This document shows, piece by piece, positions 1 to 8,583 of a stretch of 56,352 bases of DNA (position 1 is its first letter; every line of letters begins with the position of its first letter). The notes under the pieces were generated by a model. It did not search any database and was not told where the DNA came from. It was given only the letters and a program-made list of their open reading frames with translations. The stretch covers positions 1 to 56,352 of the forward strand of contig JAFKFG010000046.1 of assembly GCA_017307355.1 (NCBI GenBank). Direction: 5' to 3'. Position numbers and translations under genes: made by a program. The DNA comes from Alphaproteobacteria bacterium (GTDB lineage Bacteria > Pseudomonadota > Alphaproteobacteria > Micropepsales > Micropepsaceae).

Positions 1-125
1 ATAGGTAGTGAGACCGGTTCGAGAAATGTCGAGTCGTTGCCAGAAGTCCTGGCATACCAGGCCAACCTATCTCGAGTCCATCCAGCCTAGAGACTGGTTC
101 GAGAATGACGAGTCGTCGACAGGAG
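1..125. repeat. 125-bp direct repeat, copy A (left)
   Basis: This stretch recurs in the same orientation at 10655–10779 with two visible mismatches, at positions 80 and 119. It starts at the first base of the window, so it may extend to the left. Internally it holds two related units, one from about position 10 and one from about position 90, each starting GAGAC(C/T)GGTTCGAGAA. The second unit is cut off after about position 125, whereas copy B continues it. The junction is therefore a recombination or insertion edge. Confidence 0.85.
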
Positions 126-226
126 AGTGAGCATTTTCTCGAAACGCTCTCTGGCACTCCGGCAGGACTTAACGGCTGCTACCTAATAACGCCACCGCAG
201 CCTTGATGACCGGCCCGCACAGACTT

Positions 227-709
227 TCAATCAGCGAAGATATAGTTAGAAAAAGCAACCGGACCCATGCGCGAATACTTCTCGTCCAAAAAGGCACGCG
301 CTCTTTCTGCAATAGCCAGGAGCATGCCACGGCTGTAAGCATCCTGCAGGGCGCCGTCAATAAGCCTGTCAGCCTTGATAAAAGACGTCAGCAACTTCTC
401 CAATTGGTCTTGATTCGCGCGGAGAACGGATACCCGGCTCTCCCGTAAATCGGCACCCTCTTCCGTCACACTCCAATCCATCCAGTCGAAATCGTTGCGC
501 ACCCAACCCGTTGCATAGGCAATTTCTACAAAAGCATTGCCAATCTCCGCGGGAAACGGACCAGCACTACCAAACTCGAATGGCTCATCCCATGTACCCC
601 GGCCAACCATTTGACCGGATTCGAAGAACGGCTTGGCCTCATCGCTGAGAACGGGAACATAGGACGCCAACCGCTTCAGGCGCTCAGAGTCGCTTATTGC
701 ATTGCTCAC
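227..709 (-). CDS. DUF6508 domain protein (first of two)
   Basis: This encodes a small soluble protein of about 160 residues. It resembles the protein encoded at 14881–15315: both have an N-terminal R-(L/I)-x-R-L-A-(S/A)-Y-(V/L)-P segment, a central G-W-V-x-x-D-F-D-W-x-x-W motif and a C-terminal R-x-D-R-(L/F)-x-D-G block. I recognise this as the DUF6508 family, which has no known activity and tends to sit in mobile DNA. A GTG start at 709 is chosen because a strong GAGGAGGGG ribosome site lies just upstream and because it aligns with the start of the second copy. An in-frame GTG at 745 is the alternative. Confidence 0.7.
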   Translation of the reverse strand: MSNAISDSERLKRLASYVPVLSDEAKPFFESGQMVGRGTWDEPFEFGSAGPFPAEIGNAFVEIAYATGWVRNDFDWMDWSVTEEGADLRESRVSVLRANQDQLEKLLTSFIKADRLIDGALQDAYSRGMLLAIAERARAFLDEKYSRMGPVAFSNYIFAD

Positions 710-944
710 GCGCCCCTCCTCGAATATCTCGCCCACCGATTGCACCTCGCATTCCGTGCCCGGTCCGATCCATATAAAACACGCCGGTATTAAACAACCG
801 GTTCACGTCTCTATCGCGTAGCAAGTCATCCCATTCCGCCGCCTGCGCCGCTGCAGCCGCGCCGAGCCGGTGGAGCGGCATTACACCGTTGGGAAGGCGG
901 TTTTTGCTCGTGATTAACTGATCACTGGCACCATCGTAAATGTC
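710..944. other. Gene-free stretch upstream of the mntP riboswitch
   Basis: No convincing gene is seen here. A minus-strand open frame (684–1127) crosses the stretch but also runs antisense through the riboswitch, so I do not call it. Its part over 690–900 has a somewhat protein-like translation and could be a decayed gene fragment. Confidence 0.4.
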
Positions 945-1100
945 TCTCCATTGGGGAGTAGCTTCCGTCCAGTGGCGGCCTCGCGTCAACATACTCGCGC
1001 TTCGGCGCGTGGCGCGTCGGACAAAGAATGTGGTTCCTTGTCTAGCGAGACCAGTATCGTCCTGAGGCAGCTCCGGCCTGCTTCCGGGAGATACTGTGTC
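945..1100 (+). promoter_or_regulatory. yybP-ykoY manganese riboswitch upstream of mntP
   Basis: The conserved blocks of this class occur in order. GGGGAGTAGC is at 954–963, GTCAACATACTCGC at about 985–998, and GCGAGACC at 1045–1052. Two closing arms, CAGTAT (1052–1057) and ATACTG (1091–1096), can pair just before the coding start. The class binds Mn2+ and typically switches on manganese exporters such as mntP and alx. The position directly before an mntP homologue fits. The exact 5' end and switching mechanism are inferred. Confidence 0.85.
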
Positions 1101-1120
1101 TGTCCGGATGGAACGATTAT

Positions 1121-1678
1121 ATGTCACTCCTATCAGTCATTTTTCTCGCATTCAGCATGTCCACTGACGCATTCGCAGCGGCCCTTGGCAAAGGCGCTAC
1201 GATGCGACATCCGACTTTACGCGAAGCGCTCCGTGTAGGTGCGATCTTCGGCATCACGGAGGGAATCACTCCTGTAATCGGTTGGCTGTTGGGCCGGGCC
1301 GCTGCCGCTTACATCACAACCTTCGATCACTGGATCGCCTTTGGGCTGCTAGTCGGCATCGGCGGAAAGATGATTTGGGAAAGCTTTCAGAAGAAGGAGG
1401 ACGTGAATCCGGTTCGACACTCGTTTTCACTCCTCCTATTGACAGCTTTCGGAACCAGCATTGATGCGCTCGCAGTGGGCGTTACCCTTGCTCTCATCAA
1501 CGCCAACATTGTCATCAACGCCATCGCTATCGGCTTGGCCGCATTCGGTATGACGACGATTGGCATTCTTGCCGGAAAGGCTCTGGGAGAACGCTTTGGA
1601 CGATATGCCGAGGTGGGCGGCGGATTGGTTTTAGTCGCGATTGGAACAGGCATACTGCTCCAACACGTTATAGTTTAA
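1121..1678 (+). CDS. mntP: Manganese efflux pump MntP
   Basis: This is an inner-membrane Mn2+ exporter of 185 residues, the usual size, with about six hydrophobic segments. The two pseudo-repeat signature motifs are present: MSTDAFAAALGKG near residue 13 and GTSIDALAVGV near residue 112. Their aspartates are the family's metal-binding residues. The ATG at 1121 gives the standard MntP N-terminus. The upstream riboswitch indicates induction by excess Mn2+. The next gene is convergent and ends 23 bp away. The gene looks intact although its surroundings are a mosaic of broken genes. Confidence 0.92.
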   Translation: MSLLSVIFLAFSMSTDAFAAALGKGATMRHPTLREALRVGAIFGITEGITPVIGWLLGRAAAAYITTFDHWIAFGLLVGIGGKMIWESFQKKEDVNPVRHSFSLLLLTAFGTSIDALAVGVTLALINANIVINAIAIGLAAFGMTTIGILAGKALGERFGRYAEVGGGLVLVAIGTGILLQHVIV

Positions 1679-1701
1679 TTCGGCAACGGCGAATGGCTGC
1701 G

Positions 1702-2025
1702 TTACTCCGCTACGACAATGCCCTGCGCGGTTTCGGAATGGAATTCGCCCATGAATTTGTAACGCCCCGGCGCCAGCGGCCGCCAGCGCATGGTTCCGGT
1801 GGAATGCGCCGCCACAATCTTTTCGATGCGCAGCATCGAGGAGTCGAACTCCTCCACCTGGTCGTCCTGATTGGTGAGGGTGACGGTCGAAGGCGTGTTC
1901 GCCTTCACATGAATTTCCTCCGGCGTGAAGCGATGGTTGCTCAGCGACAGCGAGACCTTGTTGTCCTCGGCCAGGGCCCCGGTGGAAACCAAGGTCAATG
2001 CCAGCAGCAGCGGGATCGGTTTCAT
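1702..2025 (-). CDS. Periplasmic cupredoxin-like protein (FtrB-like)
   Basis: This is a 107-residue protein with a signal peptide of about 19 residues and one cupredoxin fold. Family motifs are F-T-P-E-E-I-H-V, the hydrophobic T-V-T-L-T-N-Q-D-D and the C-terminal P-G-R-Y-K-F-M-G-E-F-H. There is no cysteine, so it is not a classic type-1 blue copper protein. The pattern resembles the cupredoxin partner (FtrB) of FTR1-type ferrous iron permeases. It lies 18 bp downstream of the DUF6662 gene, in a unit headed by a Fur-type box, which supports a role in iron. The expected permease gene is absent, and convergent mntP follows instead. Confidence 0.75.
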   Translation of the reverse strand: MKPIPLLLALTLVSTGALAEDNKVSLSLSNHRFTPEEIHVKANTPSTVTLTNQDDQVEEFDSSMLRIEKIVAAHSTGTMRWRPLAPGRYKFMGEFHSETAQGIVVAE

Positions 2026-2043
2026 GGCAAATGACTCCCCGGT

Positions 2044-2898
2044 TCAGAAATCGCGCGCCAGGCGCAGGCGCAGGCGGAAGCGTTCGGCGCCCGCCAGATA
2101 GCCATTGTCGATGGCGCCCGGCGTGTGGGTGGGATCGCTGGCCCAGGGCAGCTGCGCCTGCACACCCATGATCACCCGCCAGGGATGGCCCAGATACTGC
2201 ACCGTGGGGCCGGCGTAATAAGCGTTCTCCACATAGGTGGGCGAGCCGCCCAGGATCAATCCGTCATAGCCGCGCTCATTGTCCAGTTCCGCGCCCAGGC
2301 TCCATTCCGGGGTGACGCTGTAGGACGCGCCGGTGAAGAATTCCAGGGCGCTGCTCTTGTCATATTGGCCCAGCGCATTCTTCTCCCAGCTATTCTCGGC
2401 GTTGATGTTCAGCACCAGGCGCAGATCGTCGTTGAGGAAATTCTTCTGCAACAGCGCCTTCACTTCGAAGGAACGCGAGCCGTTGCCGATGCTGGGCTCG
2501 ACATAGATCGCAAAGCCGAACGGATCGAAATCCGGATGCATCAGGCGATAGATGAATTCGGCGGAAAGGCCGGGCAGGCTGGTGGTGCTTGCGGGCTCCA
2601 GCGGAAAATGCGGGCGGGTGCGCGACCAGTCGTAATTCAGATAGAGCGAGCCCTGGAAATTGTCGGTGAAGCCATATTCCAGCTCGCTGCGCGACTGAAG
2701 GCTCTGATAGGCTTCCTTGCTGTGGCCGGATGCCCAGGTCAGGTGCTGCTCCACTTCCTTTTCGCCTTGCGCCTCGATGTCGGTGGTGTAGGCGAAGACG
2801 AAAGGCCGGTCGTCCGCATGCGCGGCGCCCGCCCATGACAGCAGGACGGACACGCCCAATACCGGCAGCCCCAACAACCGCCCACAAAACGCACGCAT
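2044..2898 (-). CDS. DUF6662-type outer-membrane beta-barrel protein
   Basis: This encodes a predicted secreted protein of about 284 residues. The chosen ATG at 2898 is preceded by a GGGGAA ribosome site and starts a clean signal peptide ending A-G-A-A-H-A. The longer frame to 2958 would overlap the Fur box. The mature part alternates polar and aromatic residues in beta-barrel style and ends in R-L-A-R-D-F, with a terminal aromatic typical of outer-membrane barrels. I recall this family beside cupredoxin and FTR1 iron-uptake genes. The Fur box 61 bp upstream and the tight linkage to the cupredoxin gene suggest iron-repressed expression. The precise function is unknown. Confidence 0.7.
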   Translation of the reverse strand: MRAFCGRLLGLPVLGVSVLLSWAGAAHADDRPFVFAYTTDIEAQGEKEVEQHLTWASGHSKEAYQSLQSRSELEYGFTDNFQGSLYLNYDWSRTRPHFPLEPASTTSLPGLSAEFIYRLMHPDFDPFGFAIYVEPSIGNGSRSFEVKALLQKNFLNDDLRLVLNINAENSWEKNALGQYDKSSALEFFTGASYSVTPEWSLGAELDNERGYDGLILGGSPTYVENAYYAGPTVQYLGHPWRVIMGVQAQLPWASDPTHTPGAIDNGYLAGAERFRLRLRLARDF

Positions 2899-2958
2899 GA
2901 AATTCCCCTTCGCGACAGCAATGGCGGCTTCGATAAGAGGGGCGGCCACGCGTGTCAA

Positions 2959-2973
2959 TGAGACTTAGTCGCA
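2959..2973 (-). promoter_or_regulatory. Fur-type box upstream of the DUF6662–cupredoxin unit
   Basis: Read on the plus strand it is TGAGACTTAGTCGCA, matching the proteobacterial Fur pattern TGAGAATnATTTGCA. Nearly the same word, TGAGACTTAGTTGCA, precedes the siderophore receptor at 7562–7576. Two occurrences ahead of two iron-type genes support a shared regulator. Confidence 0.65.
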
Positions 2974-3332
2974 TATTTGGAATTTACAATGTCTAATGAA
3001 TCCAATGATTTACAGAGGGAATCGTGCGGGCAAAAAATACCTTAGCCTGGGCGGGACGCCAGCTCGCATACGCATGCCCCATGTAAAGAATTTACAGATA
3101 TATCAATTAGTTAAATGCACTTCAGGCGGAAAGGAGTTCCACCACTCAATTGCTGCACTTTGGATCAAATCCGGCCGTTCAATGCCACTTTTGCGCTGGA
3201 CTTCCGCTGCAAAGGAAGCATGCATCGCAGTGCTGGCCCGCCGCTTGGATCGAGGAATGCAGCTAGGCTTCCGCTACCGGGCTTTCTCCAGTGAGGGGCC
3301 AGAATGGCTGGCTCCGTCGCAGGAGCGAGCCA
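2974..3332. other. Gene-free stretch with a copy of the recombinase-cassette leader
   Basis: No gene is seen. From about 3198 to 3332 the sequence resembles the leader at 24958–25093 that precedes the intact DUF3489 gene. The shared pieces include ACTTCCGCTGCAAAGGAAGC and CTTTCTCCAGTGAGGGGCC. This stretch is therefore the left end of a second, truncated recombinase cassette. Confidence 0.6.
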
Positions 3333-3404
3333 ATGCCCATCAAATCCACCAAACCGAAGACATCCAAGACAAGCACGCAGCTGAAGGCGTTGCGCAGCAG
3401 CAGG
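3333..3404 (+). pseudogene. DUF3489 gene, 5' fragment
   Basis: The start of a DUF3489 gene encodes M-P-I-K-S-T-K-P-K-T-S-K-T-S, which parallels M-P-V-K-S-A-K-P-K-P-K-T-S-K-T-S of the intact gene at 25094. After about 24 codons it runs into the IS3-family fragment at about 3405 and is lost. Its ribosome site GGAGCGAG is still present. The DUF2924 and recombinase genes that should follow are missing here. Confidence 0.7.
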
Positions 3405-3962
3405 GCCGGAGCACCGCAATCATGTCTGGTCCTACGACTTTGTCGAAGCCCAGACCCATGATGGCCGGAAAGTCCGGCTGATGACCCTGATCGATGAGTT
3501 CACCCGCCAGTGTTTGGCGATCAGGGTCGCCCGCCGGATCAACGGCCTGGGCGTCATTGAGGCCATGGCCGATGCGATGATCGCGCACGGTGTGCCAGAG
3601 CACATCCGCTCCGACAATGGGCCGGAGATGACCGCCAAGATCGTTCACCAATGGTTGGGAGGCGTGGGCGCCAAGACCTTGCACATCGAGCCAGGAAGTC
3701 ATTGGGAGAATGGCTATTGCGAATCCTTCAACGGCAAGCTTCGCGATGAGCTCCTCAATGGGGAAATCTTCTACAGCCTGAAGGAGGCCAAGATCGTCAT
3801 CGAACAGTGGCGCAAGCATTACAACACCGTCCAGCCGCACTCATCCTTGGGATATCGACCGCCCGCGCCGCAGGCCATCACCACGTTCCCACCACCTCTG
3901 GATCAGGTCGCTCTCGTGCAATAATGTCTCTATCGACCTGGTACAAAATATCCGTCAGGCCA
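3405..3962 (+). mobile_element. IS3-family element, 3' fragment with its right end
   Basis: This piece carries the C-terminal part of an IS3-family (IS407-like) OrfB transposase. It ends in a 24-bp end-like sequence (3939–3962) beginning TGGTACAAAATATCC and finishing in CA. A related 24-mer (21 of 24 matching) lies at 9604–9627. The left part of the element is missing. The shared coding stretch with the minus-strand fragment at 7930–8405 is almost identical, so both came from the same IS type. Confidence 0.75.
3418..3924 (+). pseudogene. IS3-family transposase OrfB, C-terminal fragment
   Basis: The open frame starts in mid-gene with N-H-V-W-S-Y-D-F-V-E, the first part of the rve integrase core. 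It continues through R-S-D-N-G-P-E with the second catalytic Asp and W-E-N-G-Y-C-E-S-F-N with the catalytic Glu, ending R-P-H-like S-S-L-G-Y-R-P-P-A-P. The DDE core is essentially complete, but the OrfA helix-turn-helix and the OrfB N-terminus are absent. No start codon lies at a sensible place, so it cannot make a working transposase. Confidence 0.85.
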
Positions 3963-5068
3963 CCTTCTGTCCAGGAGACGCGCGCATCCATGGTCACCAG
4001 ATCGGCGATCAGCGTGTTACCGCCGAACTCGACCAGATGGTTGCCGACATCTTCGTCGGTGGTGATATCGCTGTAGCGCGATTTGGCGCCGGACGAGGTA
4101 AAGGTGCCGTTGGTGTTGTTGACGCTCTGGATGGCGTCGGCCAGCCCCGTGATGACAAGTTCGTGTTTTTCGGCGCGTTCCGAATAGCCCGAATTGAAGC
4201 CGCGCAAATAGATGCTAGTAGTCGAATCCGGATTGTAAGTGAAGCCGCCGCCGAAGCCCTGGCGGGAGCGGTGATACTGGTACCAGCGATATTGCACGTC
4301 GTCGAAAGCCTTCTCGGTGAGGAAGGGGCTGGTGCCGGGTGGAACGGTGGTGGGGTCGTTTATGTAATCGGCTTCAATATCGTCGATGCCGCGATGATCT
4401 TGTTCGAAGCCGTAGCTGAAAATGACCGACAACTTGTCGTCGAAGAAGCGCTGGCCAACGGTCAGGTCCCCCTTATAGACAGGCGAACCGTGCAGGGCCT
4501 CGATGCCGCCGGCGACGGACGCGTCTATAATGTGATCTTGTCCGGCCGGAATGGTGCGCGGCTGGATATTGACCACACCACGCAGGCCTTCGGCATCTAC
4601 GTCCGGAGTCAGCGATTTGATCACTTCTACGCCGCCCAATTGGCCGGCGGGGAAGGAATCGAACGCCACCGCGCGGCCACCGCTCATCGGCGAGGCGGGA
4701 TTGCTGGACGTCATGCGAACGCCGTCGAAGGTCGTGCCATTGAGATCAGTGTCCATGCCGCGGATATTGATGAAGCGGCCTTCGCCGGTATCGGCTTCCG
4801 GCGAAATGCCGGGCAGGCGCTGCAACGCTTCGGCGGCGTTAGAATCTGGCATCAACCGGATCTGGTCGAGCGGCGCAATATCGAGAATGACCTGGGCTTG
4901 CTTTTTGACTTCCTGCACCTGCTCGCGAGCGCCGGTGACAACCACCGTTTCGATATTGGCCGATCCGCCGGCCGCAGATTGCGCATGAACGGGGTGCATC
5001 GCCGCCATCGTCAGGGTGGCGACACTCGCCGAGCAAAGTAGGCGTTTTATGAAGTTCGATTTGGTCAT
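3963..5068 (-). pseudogene. TonB-dependent receptor, N-terminal half, truncated by an IS end
   Basis: The frame starts at the ATG at 5068 with a signal peptide ending H-P-V-H-A-Q. A plug domain follows (E-T-V-V-V-T-G-A-R-E, then L-Q-R-L-P-G-I-S-P-E and R-G-M-D-T-D-L-N), and the first barrel strands run to about residue 365. The frame then enters the IS3 right end and stops at 3878 after about 30 foreign residues. The C-terminal half of the barrel is missing, so no functional receptor can form. Plug features fit the large receptor group often linked to glycan or chelate uptake. It is not the N-terminal half of the pseudogene at 9628–10617, which belongs to a different receptor type. Confidence 0.8.
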
Positions 5069-5371
5069 AGCTGATCCCCACACGTGCAACCGAAGCAGTT
5101 CGCCGGTGCAGCGAGGCTCTAGCGAGCCAAAGAAGACAGTTCGGATTCAGGCGTGTGACGACAAAGTCAAATGAACGTTAAAAAACCCAATCATCACAGC
5201 GACGCAAAGAAAGCCCAGCAATTGTGGGGCCGAATGCGCAATCCAGAGAAAATTGATAACTCCCAATTAAAGCATTCTGGTTGAAGCGATTGGCTGGCTT
5301 GCCATTGATGGCTGGCTGGCTGGTCGCCCCAAAGTTCACAAGCCGCGCGAGCGACTTGTGAAGCAATGTCA
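5069..5371. other. Intergenic region between two receptor genes
   Basis: This holds the upstream region of the truncated receptor and the downstream region of the siderophore receptor. A 64-codon minus frame (5178–5372) has no convincing features. I see no RNA gene or terminator. Confidence 0.4.
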
Positions 5372-7501
5372 TCAGAGTGATGTGGTCAGCGAAACTTTGA
5401 TCAGGCGTGGCGCTGCCGGTGTGATGTTGGTGTTGCTATTTGCAAACTCGAAATAGTCCGTGTCGAAGATGTTCTCGATATTTATTTGGGCTGTGAACAT
5501 CTCATTGATTTTGTAGAATAATGCGGCATCAAGGCGCGTATAGGGCGCCAACGACACGGTATTGGTGGTGCTGGTGAAGCGGCTGCTTTGATAGATGATG
5601 CCTACGGCCGCACCCAGCGCCGAATTGAAATCATACCTATTCCAAAGCGAGAAGGTGTGTTCGGGCAAGCCTCCCAAGCGGGTGTATGGGCCCGTGGCCG
5701 TTGTTCGCGCTTTTCCAAGCGCATAGGAATAGCCGCCAACAATGGTCCAGTCCGGAGTTATCTGCCCGGTAAGACTGAGTTCTGTGCCTTTGGTATTTTG
5801 GCCGTCAATCAGAATGTACTGACCCGCAATGACTGGGTCAGGAACAATTACATTTGTTCGGTCAAGGAAATACAGCGAGCCGGTGAAGTCGAGATCGGGA
5901 AGGATATTCCACTTAACCCCCACCTCGTAATTTGTAAATTTCTCCGGGCCGGCGGCTGCATTGCCGGCCGCTGTGGGAGCCACCGACAGGCTTGCCAATT
6001 GAGCACCCGCTCTGGGAACGAACGTCAGGCTGTAGCTGGCGTAGAGAGACATGTCATCTTGCGGCTTGTAGATTAGTCCGGCGCGTGGTGACCACATGGC
6101 GTCGCTAGTGCGAATGCGCGTGCCCGTTCCGCGACGGTCCAGGAAGTTAACGTGGAAGTCGTCATAGCGCACGCCACCAACAAACTGCCATTGCGGCGAC
6201 AATTCGATCTGATCCTGAGCATAGAAGGCCGCTATATCCGCAACGCCGTGATTATTACCGTCAGTTGCGTTGATTGCGAAAACGACCGGCACCGAAACAG
6301 TAGGATTGCTGATCGGCACGTTGATTGAAGTCGCGCCACCAAAAGTACCGCTATGCCGCAGATTGTCGGTTTCTTGCCGTCCAAACTCGGTGCCGAGCAG
6401 CAGTGTGTGCCGCATGCCCGCAGCTTCCACAGTCCAATTCAGGTCGGTCTGATTGAAGACATTCTTCCGACGCATGGCATTGTTGTAAGCCAGAATTTGG
6501 ACTGTCGTCCCGGCAGCGTTCACGGTACCAGGATAAACATTTTGATAGAGTTTGTCGTAGTCCGCATAGCGCGTTTTGTTGCGCAGAACCAGGCTATCGG
6601 AAAACAAATGCTCGATATCGAGAGTTACATTGTTCACGTAAGCGCGGTTGGGACTTTGTGTGGGGTCGCCGAAAAATGTCGATCCGTTAGTCTTGAGCGG
6701 GACACCGTTGAATGATGATACGCCTCTGTCCCCAACGCGGTGATCGTAAAAATGTTCATAGCCGGCGCGGATAGTGGTGTTCGGGGTCAATAGGAAGGTC
6801 GCGGTGGGGTTTAGTCCATAGCGTTCGAAATTGACTCCGTTGCGATAGCTATCGGCGCGCATGTAGAGGCCTGTTAGGCGAAGCGCGAGGTCATCGGAGA
6901 CGGGTTGATCAACATCGAATGTTCCGCGGAAGTCGCCGTAGCTGCCGCCTTCGACGTGCACTTGGCGCTTCTCGCTCCAATCGGCCATCCGGGTAACGCG
7001 ATTGATAAGCCCGCCGGCCGCTCCGCGTCCGAAGATCATTGCATTCGGACCTTTTAGAACTTCTACCCGGTCAATGTTGTAAACGTCACGATAGTATTCG
7101 GCATCGTCGCGCACGCCGTCGAGAAACAAATCGCCACCGCCGGAATTGCCTCGGAAAACAGGGTTATCGCGATTGCCTTCGCCTTGAGTGAAGACGACAC
7201 CGGGCACATATCGCGTGGCATCCTGGAGATTACTGACGCCTCTGTCTTGCATCTCCTTTTGAGTCACAACCGTGATGGATTGGGGTATGTCGATGAGGGG
7301 AGTCTCTGTTTTTGTCGCTGTGGTGCTGCTCTTGGCGATATAACCTTTATCCAGCGAGTTATCTTCGACGCGAACCGGCCCAAGCGGAATCGGCTGCGAA
7401 GCTGGCTGTTGCGCGAACGCCGGCACGGAACTCAGCGCGGTACAGGCTATGGACGCCATCAAGCGGTGGCGACTGGTCCAGCGATTTACAGAAACGGACA
7501 T
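5372..7501 (-). CDS. TonB-dependent siderophore receptor
   Basis: This is an outer-membrane receptor of about 709 residues that imports ferric siderophores using TonB energy. The ATG at 7501 has a GGGGAA ribosome site and starts a signal peptide ending V-P-A-F-A-Q-Q. The plug domain shows the siderophore-receptor signatures P-Q-S-I-T-V-V-T-Q-K-E-M, G-V-V-F-T-Q-G-E-G-N and R-V-E-V-L-K-G-P-N-A-M. A full 22-strand barrel follows. The motif set resembles the catecholate group (Fiu/FhuE-like), but the ligand cannot be told. A Fur-type box lies about 60 bp upstream, indicating repression by iron. It is the only intact receptor in this mosaic. Confidence 0.9.
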   Translation of the reverse strand: MSVSVNRWTSRHRLMASIACTALSSVPAFAQQPASQPIPLGPVRVEDNSLDKGYIAKSSTTATKTETPLIDIPQSITVVTQKEMQDRGVSNLQDATRYVPGVVFTQGEGNRDNPVFRGNSGGGDLFLDGVRDDAEYYRDVYNIDRVEVLKGPNAMIFGRGAAGGLINRVTRMADWSEKRQVHVEGGSYGDFRGTFDVDQPVSDDLALRLTGLYMRADSYRNGVNFERYGLNPTATFLLTPNTTIRAGYEHFYDHRVGDRGVSSFNGVPLKTNGSTFFGDPTQSPNRAYVNNVTLDIEHLFSDSLVLRNKTRYADYDKLYQNVYPGTVNAAGTTVQILAYNNAMRRKNVFNQTDLNWTVEAAGMRHTLLLGTEFGRQETDNLRHSGTFGGATSINVPISNPTVSVPVVFAINATDGNNHGVADIAAFYAQDQIELSPQWQFVGGVRYDDFHVNFLDRRGTGTRIRTSDAMWSPRAGLIYKPQDDMSLYASYSLTFVPRAGAQLASLSVAPTAAGNAAAGPEKFTNYEVGVKWNILPDLDFTGSLYFLDRTNVIVPDPVIAGQYILIDGQNTKGTELSLTGQITPDWTIVGGYSYALGKARTTATGPYTRLGGLPEHTFSLWNRYDFNSALGAAVGIIYQSSRFTSTTNTVSLAPYTRLDAALFYKINEMFTAQINIENIFDTDYFEFANSNTNITPAAPRLIKVSLTTSL

Positions 7502-7561
7502 GAAAATTCCCCGTGAATAGAAATTGCGATGCATTCTCATCGCGGGGGTTCATGTCAGATT

Positions 7562-7577
7562 TGAGACTTAGTTGCAA
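7562..7577 (-). promoter_or_regulatory. Fur-type box upstream of the siderophore receptor
   Basis: The plus-strand word TGAGACTTAGTTGCAA, read together with its flanks, makes a typical imperfect Fur palindrome. It differs by one base over 15 from the box at 2959–2973. Its placement before a TonB siderophore receptor is the expected one. Confidence 0.7.
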
Positions 7578-7929
7578 CTTGAATCATTAAAGATCAGTAA
7601 TAGTCAATATTGGTTCGGTCACGGCATCGCAGTTTTCTTGGCTTTTTTATCAGATGACCATTGAGTGATCTCGGTCCAGCCAAGCAGATGTAGGCCAAAA
7701 TTGGCGGAGCACCTGCAGCTAAGTCGAACGGCGCGCGAGCGAAGCCGACCCGATTTCTCGCAGCATCCTTACCAAAAGTTATTGCTCCGATCATCGCATG
7801 TTCAGTTACCTGCAGTCACATTGCGCGCCACAACAGACTGTCGCGTACACATCTCGATGATAGGGCAAGAGTAAGGGCATGCTGACCACCCCTGAAAGAC
7901 AGACATCCCATAGTCGTGCGGATATCGCC
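7578..7929. other. Gene-free junk between receptor promoter and IS fragment
   Basis: No gene or clear RNA is seen. The sequence from 7816 to 7929 continues the open frame of the IS fragment with non-transposase residues, so 7929/7930 is a breakpoint inside the IS. Confidence 0.4.
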
Positions 7930-8405
7930 GGCCCTGTGCTCTGGCACACCGTGCGCGATCATCGCATCGGCCATGACCTCAATGACGCCCAGGCCGTTGA
8001 TCCGGCGGGCGACCCTGATCGCCAGACACTGGCGGGTGAACTCATCGATCAGGGTCATCAGCCGGACTTTCCGGCCATCATGGGTCTGGGCTTCGACAAA
8101 GTCGTAGGACCAGACATGATTGCGGTGCTCCGGCCTCAACCGGATGCAAGACCCGTCATTGAGCCATAAACGGCCCCTTGGCTTCTGTTTTTGCGGCACT
8201 TTCAGCCCCTCACGGCGCCAGATGCGCTGCACCCGATCCACGCCAACATCCCAGCCAGCTTCCTCAAGCAGCTTGTCGATCCACCGATAGCCGTAACGGC
8301 CATATTGGGCCGCCAGGGCCAGGATTGCCTGGGTCAGCGCATCTTCGTCAGCCCGCACGATCACGCTGTAACGCTGCGTCCCGCGCGGCTGGAAGGCACG
8401 CCATT
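7930..8405 (-). mobile_element. IS3-family transposase OrfB, N-terminal and middle fragment
   Basis: On the minus strand the frame encodes the OrfB N-terminus (R-A-D-E-D-A-L-T-Q, Y-G-R-Y-G-Y-R-W-I, then W-R-R-E-G-L-K-V-P) and the start of the integrase core (N-H-V-W-S-Y-D-F-V-E, with the first catalytic Asp). It breaks off after G-V-P-E-H at 7930, exactly before the second catalytic Asp. The piece overlaps the plus-strand fragment at 3418–3603 by about 185 bp with near identity. The two together would make one complete OrfB. Confidence 0.8.
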
Positions 8406-8583
8406 AAGTGGTGAGAGAGAACGGGAATTGCTCGATACATATGTCTCCAAGGTCGTGGTGAGTGAAGGCCACTTGGAAATCATTCTCAAGGCAGAGCTTG
8501 AGGAAAATGGCTCAACCATAGCTGCTTCGCCCCAAAACGGTCACTCATCTGAAGCTAGAGTCTTCGACCTCAAGGGCCGGTGA
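8406..8583 (+). pseudogene. Possible recombinase C-terminal fragment
   Basis: The frame ending at 8583 contains E-R-E-R-E-L-L-D-T-Y-V-S-K-V-V-V, then a short strand L-E-I-I-L-K-A. This resembles the R-R-L-I-D-L-C-V-A-R-V-I-V-E segment near residue 385 of the serine recombinase at 25792. It may be the tail of a different recombinase left behind by rearrangement. There is no start codon and the upstream part is the antisense of the IS fragment. Confidence 0.4.

Noticed and set aside
684..1127. 147-codon minus-strand frame antisense to the mntP leader
   Set aside because: It runs through the manganese riboswitch and has no ribosome site. Only its lower part looks protein-like, perhaps a decayed fragment.
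2125..2838. 237-codon plus-strand frame opposite the DUF6662 gene
   Set aside because: Shadow of the GC-rich real gene, with no domain features.
5178..5372. 64-codon frame downstream of the siderophore receptor
   Set aside because: No recognisable features, no ribosome site, and AT-rich intergenic composition.
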